Counted from the stretch's first letter, positions 8,262-18,519 are shown. The stretch is DNA of 49,282 nt from Halorubrum halodurans (GCF_002252985.1 NZ_NHPJ01000121.1:1-49282), one strand, 5' to 3'. The notes: generated from the sequence alone by a model not told the origin. Numbers and translations: made by a program.

Positions 8262-9257
8262 CTACTTGAGCAGCGAGTCTGACATCCGTTTCGGGAAGCC
8301 CACAACTAGCTGATAGAAGCTCAGCTGTTCGACGTCGTCGCTCTCACGGAGGTAGGAGCGCGTTCGCTGGCTGATCATCTCGACGGAGATGACGAGTACC
8401 ACGATGAACAGGATCGTCGCCATCATGTTCGTGAAATTGAATGTTTGTTGCTCGATCGTCAGCGTCACTCCGAGGCCACCCGCTCCGATGATGCCGAGAC
8501 TGACCGCGGACCGGACGTTGTTCTCCAGAACGAACATCGCCCACGCAATGAACGGGCGGACCATCTGGGGGATCATCCCGAACGTGATTATCTGTGCCTT
8601 GCCTGCGCCGGTGCTTCTGATTCCTTCGATGGGTCCGTCATCGACCTCCTCGAGTTCGTCAGTGAGCAGTCGGCCCAACTCTCCGATAGTGTCCGTACCG
8701 AGAGCGAGGGTCGCAGTTACCGGAGTGATACCGCCCAAGGGGATGTATATCAGCGCCCAGACGAGCGCCGGGATCGAGCGAATGATACTCATTACACCTC
8801 GGAAGAGGAAGTTGAGTGGGAACGGGGTGACGCGCTCGTTTCCGAGGATACCGAACAGCAGTGCCAGTGGGGCACCCATGATCGTACCCGCAAGCGCGAT
8901 CGCCAGCGTGATGCCGGCCTCTCCTACCAGCCCAGCTTCGTTCATGAACCGGTAGTAGCGAGCGAGATCGACGAAGGGAATCACGCCGAAATACACCTCC
9001 GGCGGGAAATACTGCGCGAGTGCCTCGACGAACTGAGGCCAGTACTCCATCCACTCCGTCCTCCAGAACCCGGCCGCGTTCAATGAGACGTACAGCAGCA
9101 CCGCGATGCCGGCCAGTAGCGCTGACTGGGACAGCCGACGTATCAGTCGGGCACGCTTCAACTCGCTGTGCCGTTGTCTGATGGCTGATTCCTCTCGAGT
9201 ATCACCGACGAACCGTCGAAGCAGCCTCTCGACGAGGCGATCGCGATCAGTACTCAT
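8262..9257 (-). CDS. phnE: Phosphonate/phosphite-type ABC transporter permease
   Basis: The 331-residue protein has about six hydrophobic helices: one near residues 40-60, then a cluster from about 120 to 315. An EAA-type coupling loop (GIRSTGAGKAQIITFGMIP) lies at about 210-230, as in PhnE/PtxC permeases. The N-terminal 35 residues are charged and cytoplasmic. The ATG at 9257 overlaps the phnC stop by 4 nt (ATGA). As in the rest of the operon, GC content is visibly lower than in neighbouring genes. The substrate cannot be read from sequence: phosphonate, phosphite or phosphate are all possible. Confidence 0.9.
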   Translation of the reverse strand: MSTDRDRLVERLLRRFVGDTREESAIRQRHSELKRARLIRRLSQSALLAGIAVLLYVSLNAAGFWRTEWMEYWPQFVEALAQYFPPEVYFGVIPFVDLARYYRFMNEAGLVGEAGITLAIALAGTIMGAPLALLFGILGNERVTPFPLNFLFRGVMSIIRSIPALVWALIYIPLGGITPVTATLALGTDTIGELGRLLTDELEEVDDGPIEGIRSTGAGKAQIITFGMIPQMVRPFIAWAMFVLENNVRSAVSLGIIGAGGLGVTLTIEQQTFNFTNMMATILFIVVLVISVEMISQRTRSYLRESDDVEQLSFYQLVVGFPKRMSDSLLK

Positions 9258-10054
9258 CGTTCAGTTCTCATCTCGGCGGCTTCGTTCTGTATCGATCCGT
9301 TCACGCCGGCAGCCTCGGTCCCTTCGCGGAGCTCTTCCGTCTGGATCTCACCGTAGATCTCCTCGAGAATCGAGGGTGTGAGTTCCGAGCGCGAGCCGAC
9401 GAACATCACCTCGCCGTTCTTCATGCCGATGAACTGCTCGCCGAACTCCCTGGCGATATTGACCTGATGGAGGCTCGCCAGCGTCGTGAGGTCGCGTTTC
9501 TTTACGGTCTCACGAAAGTACGCCATTACGGTTTCGGCACTGGCAGGGTCCAGACTGGCGACGGGTTCGTCGGCGAGGAGGAGCGTGGGCCGCTGAACCA
9601 ACGCGCGTGCGATCCCGACGCGTTGTTGCTGACCTCCGCTCATGTGACTGACCTTTTGATCCGCCTCGTCGAGCAACCCGACCGTGCTTAGTGCCTCTAA
9701 TGCGAGTTCTCGATCCTCGGTAGGCTGTGAATTGAGCAGACTCCGAAGGAATCCGGTTCGATTGAACGTCCCGGTCAGAGCGTTGTCGTAGGCACTCAGC
9801 TCATCGACGAGGTTGTGCTGTTGAAAGACCATTCCGACGTCCGACCGCGAGTTGGTGACCTCCTGACCGTCGAGATACACGCTCCCCGAGGTGGGTTCGG
9901 TCAACCCGTTGAGGATCCGCAACAGCGTCGACTTACCAGCCCCGGACTCGCCGAGCACGACGGCAAAGCTCCCGTCGGGGACTTCGAAGGAGACGTTTGA
10001 CAGGGCCGTCGTGTCCCCGTACTCTTTGGTCAAATCCTGTACGCGGAGGACCAT
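9254..10054 (-). CDS. phnC: Phosphonate-type ABC transporter ATP-binding protein
   Basis: This is a complete 266-residue ABC ATPase. The Walker A motif GESGAGKST is at residues 35-43. The signature is MSGGQQQRVGIARAL, followed by the Walker B stretch LLLADEPVASLDPAS. The Q-loop (GMVFQQHNLV) and H-loop (SLHQVNIA) are both present. It energises the permease encoded next. Its stop overlaps the phnE start, and it begins 6 nt after the phnD stop. The C-terminal 40 residues are polar, beyond the usual PhnC length. Confidence 0.93.
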   Translation of the reverse strand: MVLRVQDLTKEYGDTTALSNVSFEVPDGSFAVVLGESGAGKSTLLRILNGLTEPTSGSVYLDGQEVTNSRSDVGMVFQQHNLVDELSAYDNALTGTFNRTGFLRSLLNSQPTEDRELALEALSTVGLLDEADQKVSHMSGGQQQRVGIARALVQRPTLLLADEPVASLDPASAETVMAYFRETVKKRDLTTLASLHQVNIAREFGEQFIGMKNGEVMFVGSRSELTPSILEEIYGEIQTEELREGTEAAGVNGSIQNEAAEMRTER

Positions 10055-10060
10055 ATACTG

Positions 10061-11110
10061 CTATAAGTCCCCCAGATCAACGCCGAGCGTGTTGATCACG
10101 TCGAGAATGGGCTGGTAGTCCTCGTTGCTCCCCGGCGAGACCGCACTGATCGGGTTGTCTACGTCTCCGTCCGGCTCCCGTAGCGTCCCCTCGTCGATCG
10201 AGAGGATCGCCTCCTCGATGTCGGAGCGCAGCGGGTGTTCCCAGCTGCTTCGCGCGATGATCGGTGAGAGGGGGAGCGACTGCGACGCCTGGACCAGTTC
10301 CAGCTCCGTCGAACTCGACCCGACGTCGTCGTCCCACCGCCCGGACCGTTCGCGCACCCGGTCCGGCCACTGGTCTTCCGAGATGTACTCCAACAGAACG
10401 GCGATGTCACAGCCGACAGCGGCGAACTCGTCCCTGTTAAGGAAGTTCTCTATCGCGCCGGCCTGGCCGCTCGTCCACGTCCCGTCGTAGTCCACCGGGT
10501 CGCCATATGGGGCCTCCCCGGTGTCGAGTCCGGCTTGGTCGAGCATGTAATTGGGATACAGCGACCCGCTCGTCGAGAGACGGTCAGCGAACACGATGCT
10601 CTCCCCCTCGAGATCTGAAAGCTCCTCGATATCGGAGTCCGGACGCGTCGCGATTCCGGAGAAGTACACCGACGCACCGCCCTCGTTGACGATGCCGACG
10701 ACGTCGATCTCCTCGGGGTTCGCGAGCAACACGATGTCGCTGCGCGTCATCTCGGCTTGGTCGTTGATGAGCGACTGGCCGATCCCCGAGGTGCTATCGG
10801 CGAACTCGACGTTCAAGTCCAGCTCGTCAACCTGCGAATCGACGTACTCCGAGAACGGCTCCCACATCTCTTCAGTGTCACCCGGAGTCTCACCGGGTGT
10901 CTCCAGGAACGTGACCGGTTCATAGTCGTCCGACGACCCGTCGGTTGAGCCGGACTGACCACCGGAGCCGTCATCAGAACCACCGTCGGAACCGTCATCA
11001 GAACCGCCGTTGGAACCGTCACCAGCATCGCCCGAGCTACAGCCCGCAAGACCCGCGGTCAGTGCTGCCCCAGTACTCTGTAGTACGCGACGGCGTGCCT
11101 TATCTGGCAT
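10061..11110 (-). CDS. phnD: Phosphate/phosphite/phosphonate ABC substrate-binding lipoprotein
   Basis: The start is either the ATG at 11110 or the adjacent GTG at 11113. A Tat-type signal (KARRRVLQSTG) leads to a lipobox LAGC with the lipidated Cys at residue 24 of the ATG form. A Gly/Ser/Asp tandem linker of about 35 residues follows, the usual cell-surface tether in haloarchaea. The mature domain is PhnD-like: it opens VTFLETPGETPGD and has the long region leading to SIVFADRLSTSGS, the ligand-binding Ser/Thr loop of this family. It is the first gene of phnD-phnC-phnE and captures the substrate outside the membrane. Confidence 0.88.
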   Translation of the reverse strand: MPDKARRRVLQSTGAALTAGLAGCSSGDAGDGSNGGSDDGSDGGSDDGSGGQSGSTDGSSDDYEPVTFLETPGETPGDTEEMWEPFSEYVDSQVDELDLNVEFADSTSGIGQSLINDQAEMTRSDIVLLANPEEIDVVGIVNEGGASVYFSGIATRPDSDIEELSDLEGESIVFADRLSTSGSLYPNYMLDQAGLDTGEAPYGDPVDYDGTWTSGQAGAIENFLNRDEFAAVGCDIAVLLEYISEDQWPDRVRERSGRWDDDVGSSSTELELVQASQSLPLSPIIARSSWEHPLRSDIEEAILSIDEGTLREPDGDVDNPISAVSPGSNEDYQPILDVINTLGVDLGDL

Positions 11111-11142
11111 CACATGCCGCTCGGGAGGATTCCCGAAAAAGA

Positions 11143-11150
11143 GCTTATAA
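11143..11150 (-). promoter_or_regulatory. TATA element of the phnDCE operon
   Basis: TTATAAGC on the minus strand is centred 33-37 nt before the two candidate phnD starts, so the transcript would carry only a short leader. Confidence 0.5.
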
Positions 11151-11506
11151 TTGGTATAATTAGGGCTACGTGCCGTTTCGTCGCAGATTACAGTAAAATA
11201 CTGATATATAGTAGATCTCCATCTACGTACTCCCTGGTCGAACGCGTTCTCGGACGAATCCTGCTCGGCGTCTCATGACGTCTCAGACGCCCGATTCTCG
11301 GCGAACGGTCTCTCGACGCATCGCGATCACCGACACGCTGCTCGGCCGACATGCGATTCGACACCCCGTACGAAACTCGCGTGACGGGCTGAAGTCCGAT
11401 ATCCCGACGGTCCCGCGGACCCGACTCGGACGCGACCTCCCCGAGTCGCTCCCGCCATTCGGCCGCTCGCTTCATCGGCGCATCTCAACTTCAAGACTAC
11501 ACTTTG

Positions 11507-11518
11507 ATATCGCGATAT
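11507..11518. promoter_or_regulatory. Perfect 12-bp palindrome ATATCGCGATAT, copy 1
   Basis: The palindrome ATATCGCGATAT lies between nfu and phnD. An identical copy is at 12499-12510. It could be an operator for a dimeric regulator; the assignment is inference. Confidence 0.4.
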
Positions 11519-11618
11519 ACGATTTATCAGCTCGCGCGGACGGCTCGGCGTCGAGCGAGCGATCAGGCGAGAGCTGCCGCTGATCGGCTTCGCCGCGGGA
11601 AGTAGAGAGAAGAACCGG

Positions 11619-11993
11619 TCAGAACGGGGCCTGCGGCCCTTCGTCGTCGTCGCCGTCGGTCGTCTCGCCGGGGAACGACGGGGACATGCCGCCGCCGCCC
11701 GTACCGCCGAGGTCGCCGTCGGCGCCCGCGCTCATGCCCGTGTCGGCGTGAACGGTCTCGATCTCGGGGATCTCCTTCACCATGCGGGACTTGATCGCCT
11801 GGATCGTCATCGGCGAGATGCCACAGCCCGAACACGCCCCGCCGAGCTGGATCTGGACCTCGCCGCTCTCGCGGTCGAGGTGGCTGATCGCGGCGCTCCC
11901 GCCGTGCATCTGGATCTGTGGGAAGTTCCGCCGCAGGAAGTTCGTGATCCGCTCGCGGAGGTCGTTGTCCGCGTCGCTCGTATCCGTGCTCAT
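11619..11993 (-). CDS. NifU C-terminal domain (Nfu-type) iron-sulfur scaffold/carrier
   Basis: The 124-residue protein is an Nfu domain: ERITNFLRRNFPQIQMHGG, then the cluster-binding CSGC pair in GGACSGCGISPMTIQ. Nfu proteins hold a bridging Fe-S cluster between two monomers and pass it to apo-enzymes in the cytoplasm. A short Gly-rich, acidic tail follows. I chose the ATG at 11993: GCATAAGC is centred about 28 nt upstream, while the GTG at 11999 would lie too close to it. Confidence 0.9.
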   Translation of the reverse strand: MSTDTSDADNDLRERITNFLRRNFPQIQMHGGSAAISHLDRESGEVQIQLGGACSGCGISPMTIQAIKSRMVKEIPEIETVHADTGMSAGADGDLGGTGGGGMSPSFPGETTDGDDDEGPQAPF

Positions 11994-12017
11994 GTCCACG
12001 AGTTGGCGGTCGGCCGG

Positions 12018-12025
12018 CTTATGCC
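12018..12025 (-). promoter_or_regulatory. TATA-like element of the nfu gene
   Basis: GGCATAAG on the minus strand is centred about 28 nt before the ATG at 11993, supporting a leaderless transcript. Confidence 0.5.
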
Positions 12026-12048
12026 TTTGGTTCGGGGGGATCTCCCGG

Positions 12049-12375
12049 CTATTCGGGGGGATCGACGCCGAGCGTGCGGTACAGCTCCGCCTCGATCCGG
12101 TCGACGTACTCCTCGAGCGTCGCCTCGAACTTCTCGTCGTCGACGAGTACGCCCTGGAGCCGGTCGCGGGGGTTCTCGGGGAGTTCCACGCGGAACTCGC
12201 CGTCCTCGTACGCCGGCTCGGACTCGTTGAGCACCATCTGGTCGATCCCGTGGATCAGCTCCGAGTCGTAGCGCTCGTTCATCTGGTTGAACGCGTTCTT
12301 GTACGCCCGCTGGAGCTCGGGGAAGTAGTGGACGTACTTCTCCTCGAACTTCTCGGGGTCGAACTCGTCGGCCAT
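12049..12375 (-). CDS. DUF5783 family protein
   Basis: The 108-residue acidic protein begins MADEFDPEKFEEKYVHYFPE and is mostly predicted helical. I recognise it as the haloarchaeal DUF5783 family, which has no known function. There is no signal peptide, membrane helix or Cys motif, so it is a small soluble protein. The ATG at 12375 has GCTTTTTC centred about 27 nt upstream. The nfu gene lies 55 nt downstream with its own promoter inside the gap. Confidence 0.8.
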   Translation of the reverse strand: MADEFDPEKFEEKYVHYFPELQRAYKNAFNQMNERYDSELIHGIDQMVLNESEPAYEDGEFRVELPENPRDRLQGVLVDDEKFEATLEEYVDRIEAELYRTLGVDPPE

Positions 12376-12398
12376 GGCGGGAGCGAGGGGCTGCCGGG

Positions 12399-12406
12399 GA
12401 AAAAGC
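12399..12406 (-). promoter_or_regulatory. TATA-like element of the DUF5783 gene
   Basis: GCTTTTTC on the minus strand is centred about 27 nt before the ATG at 12375. Confidence 0.45.
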
Positions 12407-12498
12407 CGGTCGATCCGCCGGAACCGGCGACGCGATCGACCGACCCGCCGGCGTACGCCGATCCGGGAGGTTCCGGATCCTGTCCGTTCGTATATCGT

Positions 12499-12510
12499 AT
12501 ATCGCGATAT
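12499..12510. promoter_or_regulatory. Perfect 12-bp palindrome ATATCGCGATAT, copy 2
   Basis: It is identical to 11507-11518 and sits about 124 nt upstream of the DUF5783 start, in the gap downstream of lpdA. The related sequence TATATCGT directly precedes it at 12491-12498. Confidence 0.4.
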
Positions 12511-12594
12511 GAAAAGAGAAATGAGCCGTGTGAGGCTACGCTCGCGACGCTCGCGGCGTCGGGTGGAAACGGAGGATCCGAGTGAAAACGCGGT

Positions 12595-14021
<1,427 letters not shown>

Positions 14022-14022
<1 letters not shown>

Positions 14023-15752
14023 CACTCGTTCAACAGCAGCAGCGGCTCTTCAAGGTGGTCCATCACGACGTTCGCGAACTCGGCGGCGACCGCGCCGTCG
14101 ACGACTCGGTGGTCGATCGACAGCGACAGCGGCAGCGTCGAGGCCGGAACGACCTCCGCTCCGTCCTCGGACTCCCGCACGACGGGCCGTTTCTCGATCG
14201 CGCCGAGCCCCAGGACGGCGGTCTCCGGATAGTTGATGATCGGCGTCGCGTACTCGCCGCCGACCGCGCCGAAGTTGGTGAGCGTGAACGTGCTGCCGCG
14301 GAGCTCTGCCGGCGCGAGCGACCGGTCGCGCGCACGCGACGCGAGGTCGCTCACCTCGGCGGCCAGCTCGAAGAGCCCCTTCTCGTCGACGTCCTCGACC
14401 ACCGGGACCATCAGCCCCGAGTCGGTCGCCACCGCGACGCCGAAGTGGTACTCTCCTTTCAGGAGGATCTCCTCGGCCTCCTCGCGGAGCTCGCTGTTGA
14501 GGATCGGGTACTCCCGCAACCCGGCGAGGACCGCCTTCATCACGAACGGCAGGTAGGTGAGTTTCGTTTCCTCCTCGGCCGCCCGCGGTTTCAACCGCTC
14601 GCGGGCCGACACGAGCGCGTCGACCTCGGCGGTGTCGTGGTGCGTGACGTGCGGGGCCGTGAACTTCGACTGCGCCATGCGCTTCCCGATCGTCCGCCGG
14701 ACGCCCCGGTACGGGATCGTCGCTCCCGATCCGTCGGCCGTCCCGTCGTCGGCGTCGGCGTCGATCGATGCCGTGGTCGCGGTCGACGTCGGCGCGTCGG
14801 TCGCCGGGTCGGCCGGCGTCGGCTCCGTTTCCACGCCCGGTTCGGCCTCGCCGGCGGGCGGCGCGGCCTCGGCGTCCGGCCGCGCGCTCGCCTCGGCGTA
14901 CGCCTGGACGTGCTCCGCCGCGACGAACGCCTCGCCCTCGCGCGTCTCGTCGGTGGGCACGTCGTCGAGGTCGACGCCCAGGTCGCTCGCCAGCTTCCGG
15001 GTCGCCGGCGTCGCGAGCGTCCGATCGCGGCCGGCGCGCTCGGGACTCGCACCCGATCCCGACGCGGTCGTCGCGTCCGTCCCCGCCGCGGAGTCGCGCC
15101 TGCTCACCGCCGACGTCCGGTCGCCGGACCCGATGTCGACCGGCTTCGGGCCGATCGCGGCGTCCTCGCCGTCTCCGTCGTCCGCGGGACTGCCGGAGTC
15201 GGCATGCTCGCGGACGTCGCGCTCGGCGATCCGCCCGCCGGGGCCGCTCCCGTCGACGGCCGCGAGGTCGACGCCCAGTTCGCGCGCCAGCCGACGGACC
15301 GACGGCGGGGCGAACGTGCGACCCGACGGGGAACCCGGTTCGTCGCTCCCGTCGGCGGCCGGCGCCGAGTCGGTGGGATCCGCGTCGTCGGCCCCCGCGT
15401 CGGTCGGCTCCGCGCCGTCGGCTCCCGCGTCGGTCGGCTCCGCGTCGTCGGCCCCCGCGTCGGTCGGCTCCGCGCCGTCGGCTCCCGCGTCCGCCGGGGT
15501 TCCGTCCTCCTCGCCGACGCGGAACGAGATGATGACGTCGCCGACGGGGACGATATCGCCCTCCTCGACGAACAGCTCCTCGACGACGCCGTCGTAGCTG
15601 GAGGGCACCTCGACGAGCGCCTTGTCTGTCTCGACCTCGGCGACGGGTTGGTCCTCCTCGACGCGGTCGCCCGGCGCGACCAGCCACGAGACCAGCTCGC
15701 CCTCGGCGACCCCTTCACCGACGTCCGGCAGCCTGAACTCCTCGATCGTCAT
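14022..15752 (-). CDS. pdhC: 2-oxoacid dehydrogenase dihydrolipoamide acyltransferase (E2)
   Basis: The 576-residue protein has one N-terminal lipoyl domain (residues 1-78), with the lipoylated Lys44 in ETDKALVEV. A linker of four near-identical 10-residue units follows (88-127). A good peripheral subunit-binding domain lies at about 147-184 (SVRRLARELGVDL...GPGGRI). A second, degenerate one lies at about 243-285 (ATRKLASDLGVDL) and lacks the GPGGRI loop. The C-terminal catalytic domain carries DHRVVDG. E2 forms the core and accepts the acyl group from E1. The ATG overlaps the pdhB stop by 4 nt. The substrate of haloarchaeal complexes (pyruvate or branched-chain 2-oxoacids) is not settled by sequence. 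Confidence 0.93.
15371..15490. repeat. Tandem 30-bp repeat inside pdhC (4 units)
   Basis: Four 30-bp units encode the alternating decapeptides GADGAEPTDA and GADDAEPTDA in the E2 linker. The 60-bp double unit is almost perfectly repeated, so copy number could change by slippage. Confidence 0.85.
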
Positions 15753-16741
15753 GGCTCGAACTCCGCGGCCTCCTTGATACCCTCCTCGATACGCGTCGCG
15801 CTCGGGAGGTAGTAGTCCTCGAGCGCGTACAGCGGGTACGGCACGTCGAACCCGGTGATCCGCTCGATCGGGGCCTCCTGGTACAGCAGCGCCTCCTCCT
15901 GGAGGATCGCGGCGATCTCGGCGGCGAGCCCGGCCGTCCTCGGGGCCTCGTGGACGATCGCCGCGCGGCCGGTCCGCTCGAAGGCGTCGACGATCGCCTC
16001 CCGGTCGAGCGGCGAGACGGTCCGGAGGTCGAGCACCTCACAGTCGATCCCCTCCTCGGCGAGCGTCTCGGCCGCCTCGAGGGTGGGTCGGGTCATCGCG
16101 CCGTAGGTGAAGACGGCGACGTCGTCGCCCTCGCGTCTGGTCGCCGCCTCGCCGATCGGGACGGTGTACGGCTCCGCGGGGACCTCCTCGCGGAACGCCC
16201 GGTAGATCAGCTTCGGCTCGAGGAAGATCACGGGGTCCGGGTCGCGGATCGACGCCGCGAGCAGCCCCTTCGTGTCGTACGGGGTGGAGGGGATCACGAC
16301 CTTCAACCCCGCCTCGTGGGCGTAGAAGGCCTCCTTCGACTCCGAGTGGTGTTCGGGCGCGCGGATCCCGCCGCCGTAGGGGGCCCGGAGGGTCATCGGC
16401 AGCGTGAACCGTCCCCGCGAGCGGGCCCGGAACCGGGCCATGTGCGAGACGATCTGGTCGTAGCCGGGATACATGAACCCCGAGAACTGGATCTCGGGGA
16501 CCGGCCGCATCCCCATGGCGGCCATCCCGACCGCGCAGCCGACGATGGCGGACTCCGCCAGCGGCGTGTCGACGACGCGGTCGCCGCCGAACTCGTCGTA
16601 CAGTCCCTCGGTCGCGCGGAAGACGCCGCCGTTCTTCCCGACGTCCTGGCCCATCACGACCACGTCGTCGTCCGCGCGGAGCTCGCCGTGGAGCCCGTCC
16701 CGGACCGCCTGTACCAGCGTGAGGTTCTGCGTGTCGCTCAT
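15749..16741 (-). CDS. pdhB: 2-oxoacid dehydrogenase E1 component, beta subunit
   Basis: The 330-residue protein is a standard E1-beta: GQDVGKNGGVFRAT near the start, DTPLAESAIVGCAVGMA, and the transketolase C-terminal domain (FTYGAMTRPTLEAAE). It forms the alpha2beta2 thiamine-diphosphate E1 with the product of pdhA. The ATG directly follows the pdhA stop. Its own stop overlaps the pdhC start by 4 nt. Confidence 0.95.
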   Translation of the reverse strand: MSDTQNLTLVQAVRDGLHGELRADDDVVVMGQDVGKNGGVFRATEGLYDEFGGDRVVDTPLAESAIVGCAVGMAAMGMRPVPEIQFSGFMYPGYDQIVSHMARFRARSRGRFTLPMTLRAPYGGGIRAPEHHSESKEAFYAHEAGLKVVIPSTPYDTKGLLAASIRDPDPVIFLEPKLIYRAFREEVPAEPYTVPIGEAATRREGDDVAVFTYGAMTRPTLEAAETLAEEGIDCEVLDLRTVSPLDREAIVDAFERTGRAAIVHEAPRTAGLAAEIAAILQEEALLYQEAPIERITGFDVPYPLYALEDYYLPSATRIEEGIKEAAEFEP

Positions 16742-17857
16742 TTATTCACCCAGGAAGGCCGCGTCGCCGCGCTCCTCGCGGAGCGCCGTGAGCTCCGCGT
16801 ACTGTGCCTCCAGTTCGGGCGGGAGTTCGGCGTAGGCGTGCTCGAACAGCGCCCGCGGCTCCGGCCGAGAGGCCGACTCCGCCGCCTCGATGGCGTCGGC
16901 GACGCGCTCCTCGACCTCGGCGTCGATCGCGTCGACCCGGTCGTCGTCGAGGACCCCCTCGTCGCGGAGGTACCGCTCCAGCCGCGGGATCGGGTCCTTG
17001 CGCCGCCACCGCTCGACCTCGTCGTCGTCGCGGTAGACGGTGGGGTCGTCGGCGGTGGTGTGCGCGCCGAAGCGGTACTGGACCGCCTCGACCAGCGTCG
17101 GGCGGAGCCGATCCTCCGGCGGGTCGCGCGCCTTCTCGACGGCCGCCTCCGTGACCGCGTACACCGCGAGCGGGTCCATCCCGTCGACCTGAACGCCGTC
17201 GAAGCCGTACGCCTCCGCCTTCCCCGCCAGCGTCGCGCTCCGCGTCTGCCGCTCTCGCGGGACGGAGATCGCCCACTGGTTGTTGTTACAGAAGAGGACG
17301 GTCGGGGTGTCGAAGACGCCCGCGACGTTACAGGCCTCGTGGAAGTCCCCCTCGCTCGTCGCCCCGTCGCCGAAGTAACAGACGACGACGTCGTCCTCGC
17401 CGCGGAGCTTCGACGCCCACGCGGCCCCCACCGCGTGCGGCACCTGCGAGGCGATCGGCACCGCGATCGGGAAGACGTTGACGTCGTCCGGCGGGCGGGC
17501 ACCGTCGCCGTGGCCCATCCAGTAGAGCAGCGTCCGCTCCGGCGGAAGCCCGTGGACGAACGCCGCGCCGTGCTCGCGGTAGGAGGGGACGATCCAGTCG
17601 GTCTCGGCGAGCGCGGTCGCCGATCCGACCTGCGCGCCCTCCTGGCCCGACAGCGGCGGGTACGTCCCCATTCGCCCCTGGCGTTGGAGGCTCACCGCCC
17701 GGCCGTCGAAGTGTCTGGCCAGCCGCATGTCACGATAGATCCCGACGAGTTCGGCCTCGTCGAGGTCGGGCACGTCGCCGACGACCGTGCCGTCCTCGTC
17801 GAGGACGCGAACCGGGTCGTCGTACGCCCTGTCGAACACGTTCACGGTCGGAGCCAC
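16742..17857 (-). CDS. pdhA: 2-oxoacid dehydrogenase E1 component, alpha subunit
   Basis: The thiamine-diphosphate motif is GDGATSEGDFHEACN ending about 30 residues later in CNNNQWAIS. The active-site loop region (RFGAHTTADDP) is also present. I start it at the GTG at 17857 (371 residues, the usual length). The open frame extends to 17953, but the added 32 residues are Arg-rich and overlap the likely promoter. It is the first gene of the operon. E1 decarboxylates the 2-oxoacid and transfers the acyl group to E2. GTG codons at 17845 and 17839 are alternatives. Confidence 0.93.
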   Translation of the reverse strand: MAPTVNVFDRAYDDPVRVLDEDGTVVGDVPDLDEAELVGIYRDMRLARHFDGRAVSLQRQGRMGTYPPLSGQEGAQVGSATALAETDWIVPSYREHGAAFVHGLPPERTLLYWMGHGDGARPPDDVNVFPIAVPIASQVPHAVGAAWASKLRGEDDVVVCYFGDGATSEGDFHEACNVAGVFDTPTVLFCNNNQWAISVPRERQTRSATLAGKAEAYGFDGVQVDGMDPLAVYAVTEAAVEKARDPPEDRLRPTLVEAVQYRFGAHTTADDPTVYRDDDEVERWRRKDPIPRLERYLRDEGVLDDDRVDAIDAEVEERVADAIEAAESASRPEPRALFEHAYAELPPELEAQYAELTALREERGDAAFLGE

Positions 17858-17886
17858 CTCGTCATGCGAGTACAGTCCGAGCCCCG

Positions 17887-17895
17887 AGTAATATC
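17887..17895 (-). promoter_or_regulatory. TATA element of the pdhABC-lpdA operon
   Basis: GGATATTAC on the minus strand is centred about 34 nt before the GTG at 17857, so the transcript would have a leader of only a few nucleotides. Confidence 0.5.
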
Positions 17896-18082
17896 CTTTT
17901 CGTCGATCGTTACAGATCGGCAGAAATCGTCGGGGACGACGCGAGTTCGTCAACGGAACGGCCGCGGGAACGATCGTTCCCCCATCGCCGGACCGCGCGT
18001 CGGTCGTCGCGGTCGGGTCATCCCAGGGGGAGCGTCGGCTGGTCGGGGCGGGTCGCGGGAGGTCGGCCGGAGGCGGTCCGGT

Positions 18083-18487
18083 CTATCCGAGCCGGAAGGA
18101 GGGCTCGTCGGGCTCGCCGTCGAGGTCCTCGAGTTGGATCACGTCCTCGTCCTCGTCCTCGAGCTGCTCGCGGAGGTAGTTGACGTAGCGTTTGTGCTCC
18201 TCGAGCTGCTCGCGGAGGTGGTCGGCCTCGAGCTCCAGGCGTTCGTGTTCCCGGACGAAGCTCTTCGGAACCTCGATCTTCGGGGGGAACGACTCGCCGC
18301 TGTCGCCCATGCTCTCGAGCTCCGCCTCGGGGATGACGCGGACCTGTCCGTCGTGGGCAACGAGCGTATCCACGTAGTCCCGGAAGACGGCCGAAAGCGA
18401 GATGTCCCGCTCCTCGGCGATGTCGCGGAGGGTCTCGAATGCGTCCTCGTTGACGCGGAACGAGATCGTCTTGTTCTTGTTGCCCAT
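18083..18487 (-). CDS. Ribbon-helix-helix DNA-binding protein with coiled coil
   Basis: Residues 1-50 (MGNKNKTISFRVNEDAFETL and onward) are a CopG/MetJ-type ribbon-helix-helix domain. Residues about 85-125 are a heptad-like Leu/Glu coiled coil, and the tail is acidic. The length is 134 residues. The frame stays open to 18679, but CTTAAG sits 28 nt before the ATG at 18487, so I take this start. It probably binds DNA as a dimer; its target is unknown. It lies 121 nt downstream of rpap3 and is probably transcribed separately. Confidence 0.85.
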   Translation of the reverse strand: MGNKNKTISFRVNEDAFETLRDIAEERDISLSAVFRDYVDTLVAHDGQVRVIPEAELESMGDSGESFPPKIEVPKSFVREHERLELEADHLREQLEEHKRYVNYLREQLEDEDEDVIQLEDLDGEPDEPSFRLG

Positions 18488-18511
18488 CACCAGCCGATCG
18501 TCGCGCGGACC

Positions 18512-18519
18512 ACTTAAGC
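18512..18519 (-). promoter_or_regulatory. TATA-like element of the RHH gene
   Basis: GCTTAAGT on the minus strand is centred about 28 nt before the ATG at 18487. Confidence 0.5.

Larger units (their letters stand above)
11114..11618. other. 505-bp intergenic region upstream of phnD
   Basis: On the minus strand TTATAAGC (11143-11150) sits about 33-37 nt before phnD and is the likely promoter. Further up are AT-rich runs and a perfect 12-bp palindrome at 11507-11518. An Arg-rich minus frame from 11475 to 11188 (95 residues) resembles nothing I know and may be a decayed gene. I see no RNA gene. Confidence 0.5.

Noticed and set aside
11188..11475. 95-residue minus frame upstream of phnD
   Set aside because: Arg-rich, without a recognisable fold; perhaps a decayed gene, but not supportable as a CDS.
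15371..15490. Regular 30-bp repeats considered as CRISPR
   Set aside because: The units are directly adjacent without spacers, and they encode an in-frame linker of the E2 protein.
14055..15812. 585-residue plus-strand open frame
   Set aside because: It is antisense to the E2 gene and matches no family; a shadow.
17858..17953. N-terminal 32-residue extension of pdhA
   Set aside because: It is Arg-rich and covers the likely TATA element; E1-alpha proteins of this length start near the GTG at 17857.
15950..18517. 855-residue plus-strand open frame
   Set aside because: It is antisense to pdhA/pdhB, with Arg/Val/Asp-rich low complexity; a shadow of GC-rich codon use.
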